Source: Bryum argenteum
Taxonomy: Eukaryota > Streptophyta > Bryopsida > Bryales > Bryaceae
Assembly (NCBI GenBank): GCA_037043015.1
Contig: CM073321.1
Coordinates: forward strand, 42,366,420-42,430,419
Length of the DNA stretch: 64,000 bases
Direction of reading: 5' to 3'
The notes below the pieces were generated by a model, which was given only the letters and a program-made list of their open reading frames with translations, searched no databases and was not told the origin of the DNA. The position numbers and the translations under genes are program-made. Numbering within the stretch: the stretch's first letter is position 1; each line of letters begins with the position of its first letter. This document shows positions 44,455 through 55,113 of the stretch, one piece after another.

Positions 44455-46626
44455 CATAGGGAGCGTCATGGTGGTAGGAGAAGAGGAAGTACTACCCACA
44501 TTTTTGGGAATGACTATGGGACGCATGGATCCATTAGATTGCGTCGGTCCATGTGACTGAGGGGATTCACGAGGGGCTGATGATGATGGAGGAGTAGATC
44601 CCACATTTGAAACCTCACCCTCAGATGCTTGTGTCAATCCTCGTGCATGCCTTTGTGGCACAACTGCCTGCCTCACTGAGGCAGCTGGACTTCTTCCACC
44701 ACGCCCTCCATTGTTGACAATCGTCCCTTGGGAAGCTTGTGTCATATCAACTTCTCTTTGAACTGCAATGTATACACAAGCGCACATGTTAGATAAATAA
44801 TAAAGTACACGGGGAAAACGTAACTTATATACATTATTTTCAATCTGCACTACCTACAAGCTCAACACGAATGGGAACATGTCCATGCTCTACCTCCTCG
44901 TCTTTGGCATTCTCTTCATGCTCCTCCACCTCCTCTTCTTGGTCCTCCTCCTCTGGCTCAAGGGTAGGCTCTTTTTTGCGACGTTTGCGGCTGCCACCTG
45001 CATTACCCCTACCTTTCAATGCAGCTGGGGGGGGGGTGGTGGTACATCGCGTGGAAGCATGCAAAAGTCGTCGTCATCATCATCAACCTGTAGTGCCACA
45101 GCAGTGGCGTCGATCAATTCCGCTATTTGCATGAGATGCTTCTCTTCCTTGTGAACATGGTGGGTTTGAGACTCTAGAAACCAACCACCAGTCAACAATA
45201 AAGCCATCTTGAACCGCTGCCTCTGATCATTGGAAAAAATCAAGAGCGGTTTCTTCTTCAAGTTTGAGACTTGGAACTCATATGGAATGCCCAGTGTAGC
45301 AAGACCACCCTTAGCAACGAGCTCTTGTTTGAGATATCTACAAGGAGTAAAATCACTTAGAAACACTTGAAAAAATTTGACGTTAATAAGAAAGACAATA
45401 CAAAACGGCGTGGTCGAACGTGAACATCAATCGCTTCTTGGTTTGAGCACCCCCGCCAATCTTGTCAATGTGGGAGCCTTTAATGAACTTAGGGCTGGCT
45501 TTGGGCCCTACGTAAGCATAAAAAGCCTTATCCCATAAAAGAAGACGCCATTTTTCGACGTAATCTTCGGGCATCAAAACTGCATCAAGGTTTGGGATGT
45601 GGGGATTCTCTTGTTTAAAGAACTTGTCGACCTCCTCCTTAAGATAAGTTGCTAACTATGGTCAACGATTGAAGTTTGTAAAAAACAGTATAAATTGGTA
45701 TAGACATAGTGTGTAACGAATGTGATTGAGTAGAGAATAAGTACCTGCGACCACATTGTTGCACGAGCAAGCCATGCCTCCAACACCATGTCTTTCATCT
45801 CGGCCGGATCCAGAAAGAAAACACTACGTCGGAATGCGGGAGTGTTGTTCCACCAACGAAGCCACATGGTTTTCACTTCCTTCGAAACGTTGGTGGTGGC
45901 AACCTTCTAGAGGTGCTCCTGTGACATCTCGGGATCCTTGTGACGGCTATGATGAAGGTTGATCTACATCAAAATACAAGAAAGAGATGGAAAAATTATA
46001 TAGAGGGGTGTGGACAAGGGAGCGAGAGAAAACACTAAGTTTGGTCGACAGAATTCATACCTCTTGCTCAAATGCTTTTCCTAACTCTGGATTAGCAATG
46101 GCAACCATTTTGTCAAAATTCTTTTGTTGGATTCGTTTAATCTTAGCCTTGAGAGCCTCATCCATGGCCGTCCAAACTCCTTGCGCTGTCCTCTCGTTTA
46201 CGGGAGTGTCCTCGTAGTACTGGGCTTGGGCTTCGTCGGCGACCTTAGCACATTGCCTCTCGACGATCAAGCAACGCATGTTTGACAAAGTAAAAAGACT
46301 AGTTGAAAATGAATTCATGCAAAAGATATGAATAATGACGCACCGCGTAGAGGAACTTGATGAAGACGTCTTTGGTCACAAAGTACCAAGATTGCCTCAG
46401 CTTATCTTTTGCGGAGTAACAGTACTTCCAGTCCTCAGGAGAGATCACGGGTTTCCATTCTTCAATTGGCATCTTGCCAAACTTGCGCATGCGTTGCAAT
46501 CTCGATGGCAGGCTATCTTCAACATGATCATGCTTTGTGGACCTGTTCATGAATTCAGTTCATAAATATATATTGTGTGTTTATAATACACTACACTCCA
46601 AAAATATCATAAGGAATCAAACTTAC

Positions 46627-47065
46627 CAGTTGATGTCATCCATCGCGTCGATTACTACTTTGTATTCTGCATGTCCGTCAAGGACAATGCAGTCGACAAA
46701 GAAATACCAATCCGGATCATCTCTGCGCATCTGCTCAATGTATCCCATCCACGCAGTGACGCGATGATTCCCCTCGTAGACGTAGAAGTATTTGCCACTG
46801 AATTGGCAAAGTTCTGGATCGGCTTGCAATGCGTTTTCAAATCGATCATTTGTCGCTTTCCAATGATGGTTATTCCAAACCGCATCATCGTCCTTCACCA
46901 GCCGCTGCTTCACATTCTTGCTGAAAGGAGAAACATATAGAGCGCGATCGCCCTCTCGGTAACCTTTGACAAACTCGTTTGCCAACTTGCAAACATCTGT
47001 TTCTATAATAGGACGGACCTTGGGGTAACAGAGAGGCGACAAAGGGGAATACGAAGACAAGATTT
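46627..47065 (-). pseudogene. ParB-like (GNHR motif) domain exon
   Basis: Reads YPKVRPIIETDVCKLANEF, NVKQRLVKDDDAVW and FYVYEGNHRVTAWMGYIEQM, then DWYFFVDCIVLDG and YKVVIDAMDDIN, ending at a good donor (CTG|GTAAGT). The (W/Y)EGNHR box followed by a beta strand of the V-x-(C/A)-x-V type is the pattern of ParB/sulfiredoxin-fold domains, in which this box binds nucleotide. ParB-like and amino-methyltransferase domains are also combined in prokaryotic phage and mobile-element proteins. The upstream frame (to about 47507) is Ser/Pro-rich and joins only with a frame change at about 47070. Confidence 0.6.
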
Positions 47066-48408
47066 CTCGACTGGTTTTATTCTCAACCTAGATATGGTGT
47101 TGATAGAGTTCCCCTTCTGTTGAGCTTGTAACTCGTCGACGCTCCGCATGGGATCCATCTCAGCCAATTCACTTGGCATTTCAACGGCCCCAATCTCCAC
47201 AATATCTGGGTTTGAAGGAGGTTCCCCGACAACCCTAACAACTGGAGCCGCCGTCACCAAAAATGTATTCCCTTCGTCGACATCACCATTATCGCGCGAA
47301 GGCTGTGTATCCGGAATGATCTCTTGAATATTGTCATCTTCATCTTTGACACTGGGAGATAGTGAGGTGAGTTGTAGGCGTTGTGCGGTATGTGGCTGAG
47401 AGGTAGTCGATGGCGGACTTGACTGCTCTCCCCCATCACGTCCTTGAGTTGTTGCCACGTCGTTAGGATCGCTCTCAGATGACAGCGTGGCATTCAATAG
47501 TGGGTCTGCTTAAGAGTACCAATGAAATTTTGTAATCAACAATCATAAATTATATAGAAGTGGAGTTGTATGATAAATAGAAAAGAAAATCACATGAACT
47601 ATGTTATGAGATCTTGTAATGAATCATGTCAAAACAATGTCACCAAAGTGTAAAGTATCATTCTAGCTAGACTTTGCCGCAATCCTCTTAGAACGACGTG
47701 GAGCAAGTCTGGCTTGTGCTTGAGCTTCTGAGCGCAATTGCTTAGTGCGTGCCCTCCAACCCTGCATGTAAGTAGCTCGTTGATCTTCAACAAAGGTCAC
47801 TGGCATCGTCAAGGTTGATTGGATAGAGTCAGTGTTAGTATCTGAACTAGCAGCTAAAAGTGCCCGAACCAAAGTGCGTTTATCCTCTACATCTAAGACT
47901 CTAGCTCGCATGCAAGATAAACTGCTGTCGCTCTCAAACTCCAGATAGGATTCCTCTGGCTCGAAGTAAATGGATTCCTACATTAGCAAACACAATAAAA
48001 ATTGTAGGCGTCAGCTACATATTCTAAATGAGAGGAGAGAAGAAATAATATATTGGCCTCTCTAAGTATGTAAACAAATAGACCCGGAAAAGAATATAGT
48101 AGTTTTCAAGTTGTTTTAAGTCTCCCAATACAATGCAATTACAAATAGCATAGACTGTAAATTAGTTCAAACATTGGTTTGAAAAAAAATATTAAATTGA
48201 GAAAGTCAAATGGTTGAATCCACCTACAACCGTTATATACTCAATTGCATTTTGAGGTCAAGTCATAGTCTGAGAGATGTTTGATTTGACGTTTTGAAGA
48301 AAGGTAGGCTACATGCAAGATTGGTTGAAAAAGCCCTAGTGTGAGTCTCTATGTGAGCCCAACTACGAATTGAAAATATGACTCTCCCCATATAAGAGAC
48401 ACAAAAGG

Positions 48409-50735
48409 GCAGTTTCGTCAACAAAAGAGGCTGTCAATTTTAAGTGTGATACTTATATCTTTCTTTCACAAATTTCTCAAAGACCCAATCCTATTCTATA
48501 TTGAATATAGAACACCTAAGCATCTCCCAGGTTCAAATTAGGCAATTAGGTGCTCGAGGTGTAGCAGGTGTTAATATTTTAATGACGAAAGGTCTAGACT
48601 TACAACAACACATGGTTTCCTATATATTATAACGTTCTTGATATCAATATTCCACCAAATGTTTGAGGTCCCGATATAAACAATAAACAAATTCACATTT
48701 GAGTTCAAAATGTAAAAAATTCAATTTCAAAGTCTTGGGGTAGCACTTTCGTCAACGAATGTATCAAAGACATAAACAAAAATTCACTCTTCCCTATCAG
48801 ACTTGATTCCGAAACACAAAAAATAATTAACAGTAATCACTTTAGTGAGAAAGTTGCAAAACAAAATATCAATTCTGGACCTAGTGTGAGACCCCAGAAA
48901 CAAACAGTACGGACTCCTCAACGTCCCTCTGTAAGGAAATAGAGCATAGCAATGGAGTTGCCAACCTGCACAGTCCAAGTTAGGGCTAAAAAAGAACAGT
49001 TTCGTCAACGAAAGAGGCGTTTGACCAAAGCAAAATTTTCCAAAAAATTAGTTCCAACGAAATTGTTCCAGAAAATAAATCACGGAAATCACTTTAGTGA
49101 CAATCCTGCTTAATGAAGACCTATTGTGAGTCCCCTAAATTCTAAAACCGGATCCCTCTAAGTCCCTCAGTATGCAAACAGAGCATAGCAATGGAATTGC
49201 CAACCTGCACAGTCCAAGTCAAGGCTCCAAAAAAGATCAGTTTCGTGAACGAAAGAGACATTTGACCAAAGCAAATTCCATGAATTACTTTGGCTTGATT
49301 TTATATTTGCCACAACTTGAGATTGAGTTAATTCTATATTTGCTACAACTCAAAATAAAATATTATGTATAAACTCTTATAGAGACAATAATAAAGCACA
49401 AAAAGAACCTTGCAGATGCAATCTGAGAATCTAACAGTGAACAGCTACGGAGAGCTCAACTTGACTAGTTCAAATCATGGGTCCAAAAGAGCAATTTCGT
49501 CAACGAATGTGTCAAATGTCTACTTGTTGATCAGCTCTGCATTCTGGTAGTGACCCTAGAACGACACAAAATGAACCATGCCGAAGCCCTTAGTTAGGAA
49601 ATCAGTGCACAATGATGGATAGCTCAACATGAGTAGTTCTATTCACTGCTCGGAAAGAGCAGTTTTGTCAACGAAACAGGCAATCGACCACAACAAATTT
49701 ATCAAAAAGTGATTAGATTGAATACTCAGTTGTCGAAAATTGACACAATAACTTCACAAATAATACAATAAGATCAAACTTGGTGACAAAAAGTCCAGAA
49801 AATGGAATATCCACCAAGTTATAGTGTTATACCAGTCAAAATGACAATTTCGTCAAAGAATGTGTCCAATGCCTATATTGAATTTGATAATGAGCATATC
49901 AAGGACAACATTAGCCATAATTATCAAATGTCAACGTTTCCCCTTCAATATCAGAGCTCGCAGCGAGTAGTAGGTAGAAGCCATTCCGGACAAAACAAAT
50001 TAGTTTAAGATGGGATTTTAAGAAGAGCTCGTATAAGAGTACCAAAATGACAATCTCGTCAACGAAACAGGCAAATGGCATCACTTGAATACCTCAATGG
50101 AACAAATTATGAAAATTCCAAAAACAATGTGATGAGTCCAAACATATTTAAGCACCTATTACCGACTTAGGTCTTCATGTGCACTTCGAATCAATACGAA
50201 TGCATTCCAACAGTTTAGGACATAAAACCAGTCATTAAGACTTACATCAAAGTCTTATCCTCCTCCTGAGGCTGCTAGTGAACCCGACCGAGTCCTCGAC
50301 GACGTTCCACATAAACACCACCAAGGTAGTGTTCGCCGAAGCCCTCCTTTATTATTTCAAACACAGTAAGAAATTGAAGTGAAGAAATAGGGAAGAAATA
50401 GGGAAGTGCATGTCAGAGCTCAAGAAATGACAGTTTTGTCAACGAAAGAGGCATAGACCACACTCAAAAACAAGGACAGTCCAATATAAAGAAGGGCGTA
50501 GCAAGCGACAAAATGCTTCGGGGAGCTGAAATTAAGCATGGATCCGGAGATTCCCGAATACGTTAACCTTTTGAACTTCTGTTGAATTCATAGGCAGGCA
50601 AAAGACAACCTGGCGAATTGTAACATTTTAGTAGCCAGAGGAAAAGAAAAGAAAAGCGATTTCCACAGTAGCGGCGAGGGAATTGGGAGTAGCCTCAATG
50701 GAGCTCCAAGAGAGCAGTTTGTTGACGAAAGAGCG
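48409..50735. repeat. ten-copy diverged repeat array with TTTCGTCAACGAAA dyad core
   Basis: Core CAGTTTCGTCAACGAAAGAGGC or close variants at 48409, 48744, 48997, 49238, 49492, 49660, 49844, 50051, 50431 and 50714; spacing is 168 to 380 bases. Around copies 3 and 4 over 100 further bases repeat (GAGCATAGCAATGGA(G/A)TTGCCAACCTGCACAGTCCAAG, shown here as a pattern), so the array arose by tandem duplication of a roughly 240-bp unit. Elsewhere only the core is kept. TTCGT/ACGAA forms an imperfect dyad. It lies directly upstream of the minus-strand ParB/methyltransferase gene. Confidence 0.75.
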
Positions 50736-50997
50736 ATCAGCACGGTCAAGAACCGGCTTTCGACACGTTTAAATATGTGTCCATTGTTATCTCCTCTCAA
50801 AATTACACATCGCTCTGATCTTGGAAATCTTTTGTATCTCATAGCAGGTTCGGGCAAGAAGAGTAAGTCAAGGTGATTTTCAGCTAGTGTGCAAAGAGAA
50901 AGGTTCAGTAGCTTATTGTTTGCACTGTGCTTTCGAGAATACTGCTTTAGAAGCTACAATTATCTTTTACTTGTTCATCACCGTATTGATTTCTATA

Positions 50998-51288
50998 ATG
51001 GATATGCCTGACCATTCGCAAGCCTCCACGGGTGTGGGGGGACAAAGTAACAAGGTAGAGCTCGACAATGACTCGGTTGCTTCTGCTCGACCAGAAGTGG
51101 CCACATGGCATCATCCAGTCGATAATCCTTACGGGAGCAAATCGGATGATAGAGTTGCATGTCCTACGGAGGAACTGATTCTGATTCCAGGGTACGAAGA
51201 TGACAATGTCTGTGAGACCAACACAGTGTTGTTACCTCCCCTCCGCGACTTGACTCTTGCAGTGTTGTTACCTCCCCTCCGCGACTAG
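50998..51288 (+). CDS. hypothetical acidic small protein, possible exon
   Basis: From ATG 50998 the frame reads MDMPDHSQASTGVGGQSNKV and goes on hydrophilic and acidic to TAG 51286-51288. I do not recognise it. The 3' end holds a 27-bp direct repeat (51224-51250 and 51260-51286, period 36) giving VLLPPLRD twice. An upstream in-frame start at 50887 would add a hydrophobic segment. It may be part of a transposable element. Confidence 0.25.
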   Translation: MDMPDHSQASTGVGGQSNKVELDNDSVASARPEVATWHHPVDNPYGSKSDDRVACPTEELILIPGYEDDNVCETNTVLLPPLRDLTLAVLLPPLRD

Positions 51289-53269
51289 CCATATCTGATA
51301 CTCTCTGCAACTGAAAGAAACAAAGTTCGAAATAGACTCTCTTCCTGTTAGTGTTGTCATTTTGTAAAGCTTCTTCTCCCACCCTAATCTCAACAAACGT
51401 CATAGCCATGCCTTTTTTTGTCACCCTAGACCTCAAATCGGGTCTTATTGTCATAACCACTGTTCCTCTAAAGCGATAACTACAGCTCAGAGCTATCAAC
51501 GACAATCTCCAGAAGGTTCAAGTGGACAGATCTACTCCCAAGAATAAACTAGGGTTCAAGAAATTCTGCAATAAAGAACGGCGCCTCGCTACCAAAAAGA
51601 TTACTCTCCTCGGTACACGGCAATGCTTTACCATCTGACGGCTAGAGTGTCCAGCGATGGAGTCCAGCGATTGAATGCTGCCATAAACAGCAGCGCTGAA
51701 AATGCATCCGTCCTCACAACGAAACCCTTGCTATTCCCCTCGGCTATAGGAACCAGCGCCCATAGGCGCCTGTGCTATGGGACCATTGGTCAACATTTAC
51801 TTTTTGCTTTAAAATAGCTTTATATTTATATCTATTAGATCGGTTACTCTTCACTAGATATTAATGCATTTTAGCATAAAAAATTTTCATCCATGATATA
51901 AAAATAATATAATAACAATGAGTACTGAGCATTTTAGATAAACTATTCAAGTATGGTATAAATTACTCAATGAGATTATCATAAAAGTTTTGCACACGAA
52001 CAAACCCTCACAGAGGGAAGGAACACCTATTTCCATGCATTCAGAGCATTTTCTTATTCCCAATTCAATGAAGATGCTGCTTTATCTATAGCATTCAGCG
52101 TAAAATTTAAGAAAATGATGATCCCATGTGTCATTATTTAGAGTTATCCGTAAAGTTCATCAAATTATAAATAAGATTATACCTCTAATTTTATTTTTAT
52201 TATACACTGGAAATAATTATTGTAGGAGCTCGATGGCGCACCATTCTTAGGTGTGCAAGAGCTTAGTGCTCTTCACAAATATGTGGAATACTTTTGGACA
52301 TCAAAAGATGAGCTCGAAAACGATTCCTATGACTTTGAAGACCACTAAGCACTTGCACACCTAATAATTTTCAAATCATCAAGCTCTTTAATCCCTGTTA
52401 ACTATTTGGAGAGTTCTAGGAATTTCTTTCAATGTTTGATGAACTTTGTGGATACCTCAATTACTTTCATTTTCCTTTGGAAACAAGTATAACCAACTGA
52501 ATGGTATGGGTGGACACCTAGAAGGACAAATCTACTATTGTTGTTTTTTGCCAAGCAATGATTGCTATTTATTGGATTTGATTTTACACATTCCTTGTGG
52601 ATAATCCATTTATTGTGCCTCTTTTTGAGGACTACTCGAGTATAGTTTCCTATTAAACCCTTCAATCACTCACAAGCGACGTTGATTCATCACCATCCTA
52701 AGAATAACAAGATAAAAAACAAAAACATAAGTCATTTTATGCAACAATTACATACAAAAACTATAATTTCATACATTTCTTTTGATCTATTCAAAATATT
52801 TCTTTTTAACTCCCACTCATAATTACAGCCTTCTATGATTTTCTCAGTGTGTCCAAAAAACACGAATATAAATCAGTATATAATTTATAGGATAAGAGAA
52901 GTTGAGAGAGAAAGGGATTTTTGTCTGTTTGAATCAAGAACACAAGGACATGCTAGTCAATATCTACTAAGAATTTTTTGCTATGACCTTTATTTGTGGG
53001 CAACCATCTTACATAAATTTGGACATTTCTAAAACTATATCCGAATTTTTTTTCATAAACGTATCAAAAAAGGCTTCAGTGGGTCTATTCATGAGTGGCA
53101 CAAAAACTATCAGCTGCTTTGTTCACATCCTCACGGTCAGCCCATGGGAACTCATTATTTTCTAACAACCAGCATTGAATGAAGCTATTAGGGTGTTCAT
53201 AAATCATAAATTCATGACAATATCCTGGATCTACCTCCTGTCCAAGGCAGGATTGCTACGGTGTGTGCA
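51289..53269. other. AT-rich intergenic, no gene seen
   Basis: No coding sequence or terminal repeats recognised on either strand. Confidence 0.35.
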
Positions 53270-53332
53270 GTGAGCAGATTTCCATAACCGGTGAGCAGAC
53301 TTTCATGAGCGGTGGGCAGATTTTCGTGAGCG
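53270..53332 (+). repeat. three-copy 21-bp tandem repeat
   Basis: GTGAGCAGATTTCCATAACCG and two variants (at 53291 and 53312), followed by a partial fourth unit. Confidence 0.7.
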
Positions 53333-53782
53333 ATTTTCCATTTTTAGAGGGAAGTTTTGACTCAGTTTGGGCCAAATTATTTGGACCACTTATGAGGGTC
53401 CTTCAATTTACTTAGAATAAATTAGACGTTGCTCCAATTTGGGTGGATTATGTAACGATTTGATGACAAAGAGTTTTGGAGAAGGACTGTGTATGACCGT
53501 GCTTTAGGGTGCCTAAGGCCGTGAAATATTACGGTTTTGAGTTGTAACATCTTCTACTATGTATTCTAGAAATTAGGGCTGACGTCATATATATATATAT
53601 CGTAACTAAGAAATTTAGGGCTGATGTTATTAATGTATAATATAATTTACGTAAAGGTCGGTCCTTAGAATCGCGACCTTAGTATTCCGACTTTGGGTCC
53701 TGTATAAGTTTTGTAGAGATTCGAAGTCAAGGTATACCTCCAAATAAATTAAACTTATAAACCTTAACCCCTAAAATTTGAA

Positions 53783-54459
53783 TCAACCAATTTGGTGAGT
53801 TGGTTTTAGGATTTGTACCGGTGAACGTTCCGGGTCAATTTCCACTCCGTCTTTTTCTTGATTGCCATCCATTGCATTCCGTTCTTCCACTTGACGATCT
53901 TGGGTTGCTCCATGTGCTTGTGCTTCAAATCGCTGAGGCTGAACACCAAAGATGTCATCAACGAATGTCTCCATATCATCCCACTGAACAAACCCATCAA
54001 AACATTTAAGACTGTATATCACGACAAGTATAACACTCAATGCAAACCGAGACTCGCATTTAAACTTACTACTCTTTCGATCTCTTTATCCACGCTCTTA
54101 CGTTCAAATTCTTAAGATCCACTCTTGCTCTGCGATTGCTTTATAGACTCTTGCTCCTCCCCTCCTTCGTTCCAATCAATCCGTTCCCCTTCGTCTTCAC
54201 TCACAGCATTCTTAGTAATGGCGTCCAAGTTCAACGTTCACATCTTTACATTCTTTCTAAACCTCCCCGGGAGGAACTCATCAATCGTTTCTTCTATATC
54301 TTGCATATGATTGTCATAAGACACATTTGGCGCATCTTTCTTCCGCATCGCACTCCGTCGCAAAGCTTTTGATCCAGAAAACTTTGTGCCACCTCTTCTC
54401 TTCTTCTTTCCGCGTCCTCCATCCTTCCCTCTCTCCACTTGACTACTGTCACCCTCCAT
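53783..54459 (-). CDS. hypothetical minus-strand gene fragment, basic N-terminus
   Basis: From ATG at 54459 the minus strand reads MEGDSSQVERGKDGGRGKKK, a strongly basic, possibly nuclear-targeted start, to a stop at about 54238. A second charged frame at 54040-53783 (VEERNAMDGNQEKDGVEIDP) could be a following exon. No domain or homologue recognised. Confidence 0.25.
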
Positions 54460-55036
54460 TGCAAAAAATTACCGCTTATCAAACTCCTACCGCTTAAGAC
54501 ACGATATCCTAGAATGCGTGACTCTGAGATTACAACGAGATCATACAATACAGACTCAAGACACTAACGTCTGCAGAAACAAAGAGGATTATCTTCAAAC
54601 CTGGTGACTTTATAGTCTTTGCATGCGCCGTTCTTCAAACCCTAACTACTCAAAACGCGTATCCCAAAAACACTCATAGCCACTTCAGCATCCCCAAACA
54701 GTACAAAATCAATTATTGTGATTCCGTGTCTGACAATACATACTAATCTATTTTCAAGCAGCCTTTCTTGCCCTCAAATTCTCTGACAGAGGCGGCCGCC
54801 GTCACAAATTCAAATCTCAATTCCTTAATTAATGGCCCCATCTTTACATTCGTGCTTAATAAATGCATGTGTTTAATATTTAAACAATGTGGTTACATAA
54901 TACGTTCTAAATACATATACATCTAGGAGTTTGTACTTCTAATTTTACCCCACAGTCACCCTATTTCAATATCTTCAACTAAATAAATTTGCAACTCTTT
55001 TTTACATCTACTAAATACATCAGTACATTATTTCAG

Positions 55037-55044
55037 TATATAAA
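55037..55044 (+). promoter_or_regulatory. TATA box (TATATAAA)
   Basis: Lies 77 bases before ATG 55114, the likely start of the chimeric gene, in an otherwise AT-rich flank. The spacing fits a short 5' leader. Confidence 0.45.
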
Positions 55045-55113
55045 CATCGCCACAAGAACTCATTATCTCTTTCGTACCACTGGCATGTCCAATCTCTTGC
55101 ACTAGCTTCTATC

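Larger units (their letters stand above)
42621..47977 (-). pseudogene. multi-exon ParB-like plus DNA amino-methyltransferase-like gene, decayed
   Basis: Minus-strand exons I can place: 47977-47663, about 47507-46627, 46542-46344, about 46310-46061, about 45963-45725, 45655-45407, about 45333-44854, 44762-44004 (interrupted by a MITE), 43913-43562, 43480-43210, 43130-42940 and 42847-42621. Most junctions are GT-AG. From N to C: a Ser-rich region with a basic RRSKRIAAK patch, a ParB-like domain, helical Trp-rich exons, an acidic coil with a KRRKKEP nuclear-type signal, a Ser/Pro linker, and a methyltransferase domain. Lesions: TAG at 45907-45909, 43872-43874 and 43271-43273; frame changes near 47070, at the G10 run 45027-45036 and near 43740; the MITE. 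It is either a host gene that died or cargo of a transposable element. Activity is not expected from this copy. Confidence 0.65.

Noticed and set aside
48409..50735. CRISPR array
   Set aside because: Repeats are degenerate, spacing is 170-380 bases and irregular, and the setting is a plant genome; it is a diverged tandem repeat.
53591..53606. (AT)n run as a promoter element
   Set aside because: A simple-sequence run with no coding sequence or leader nearby.
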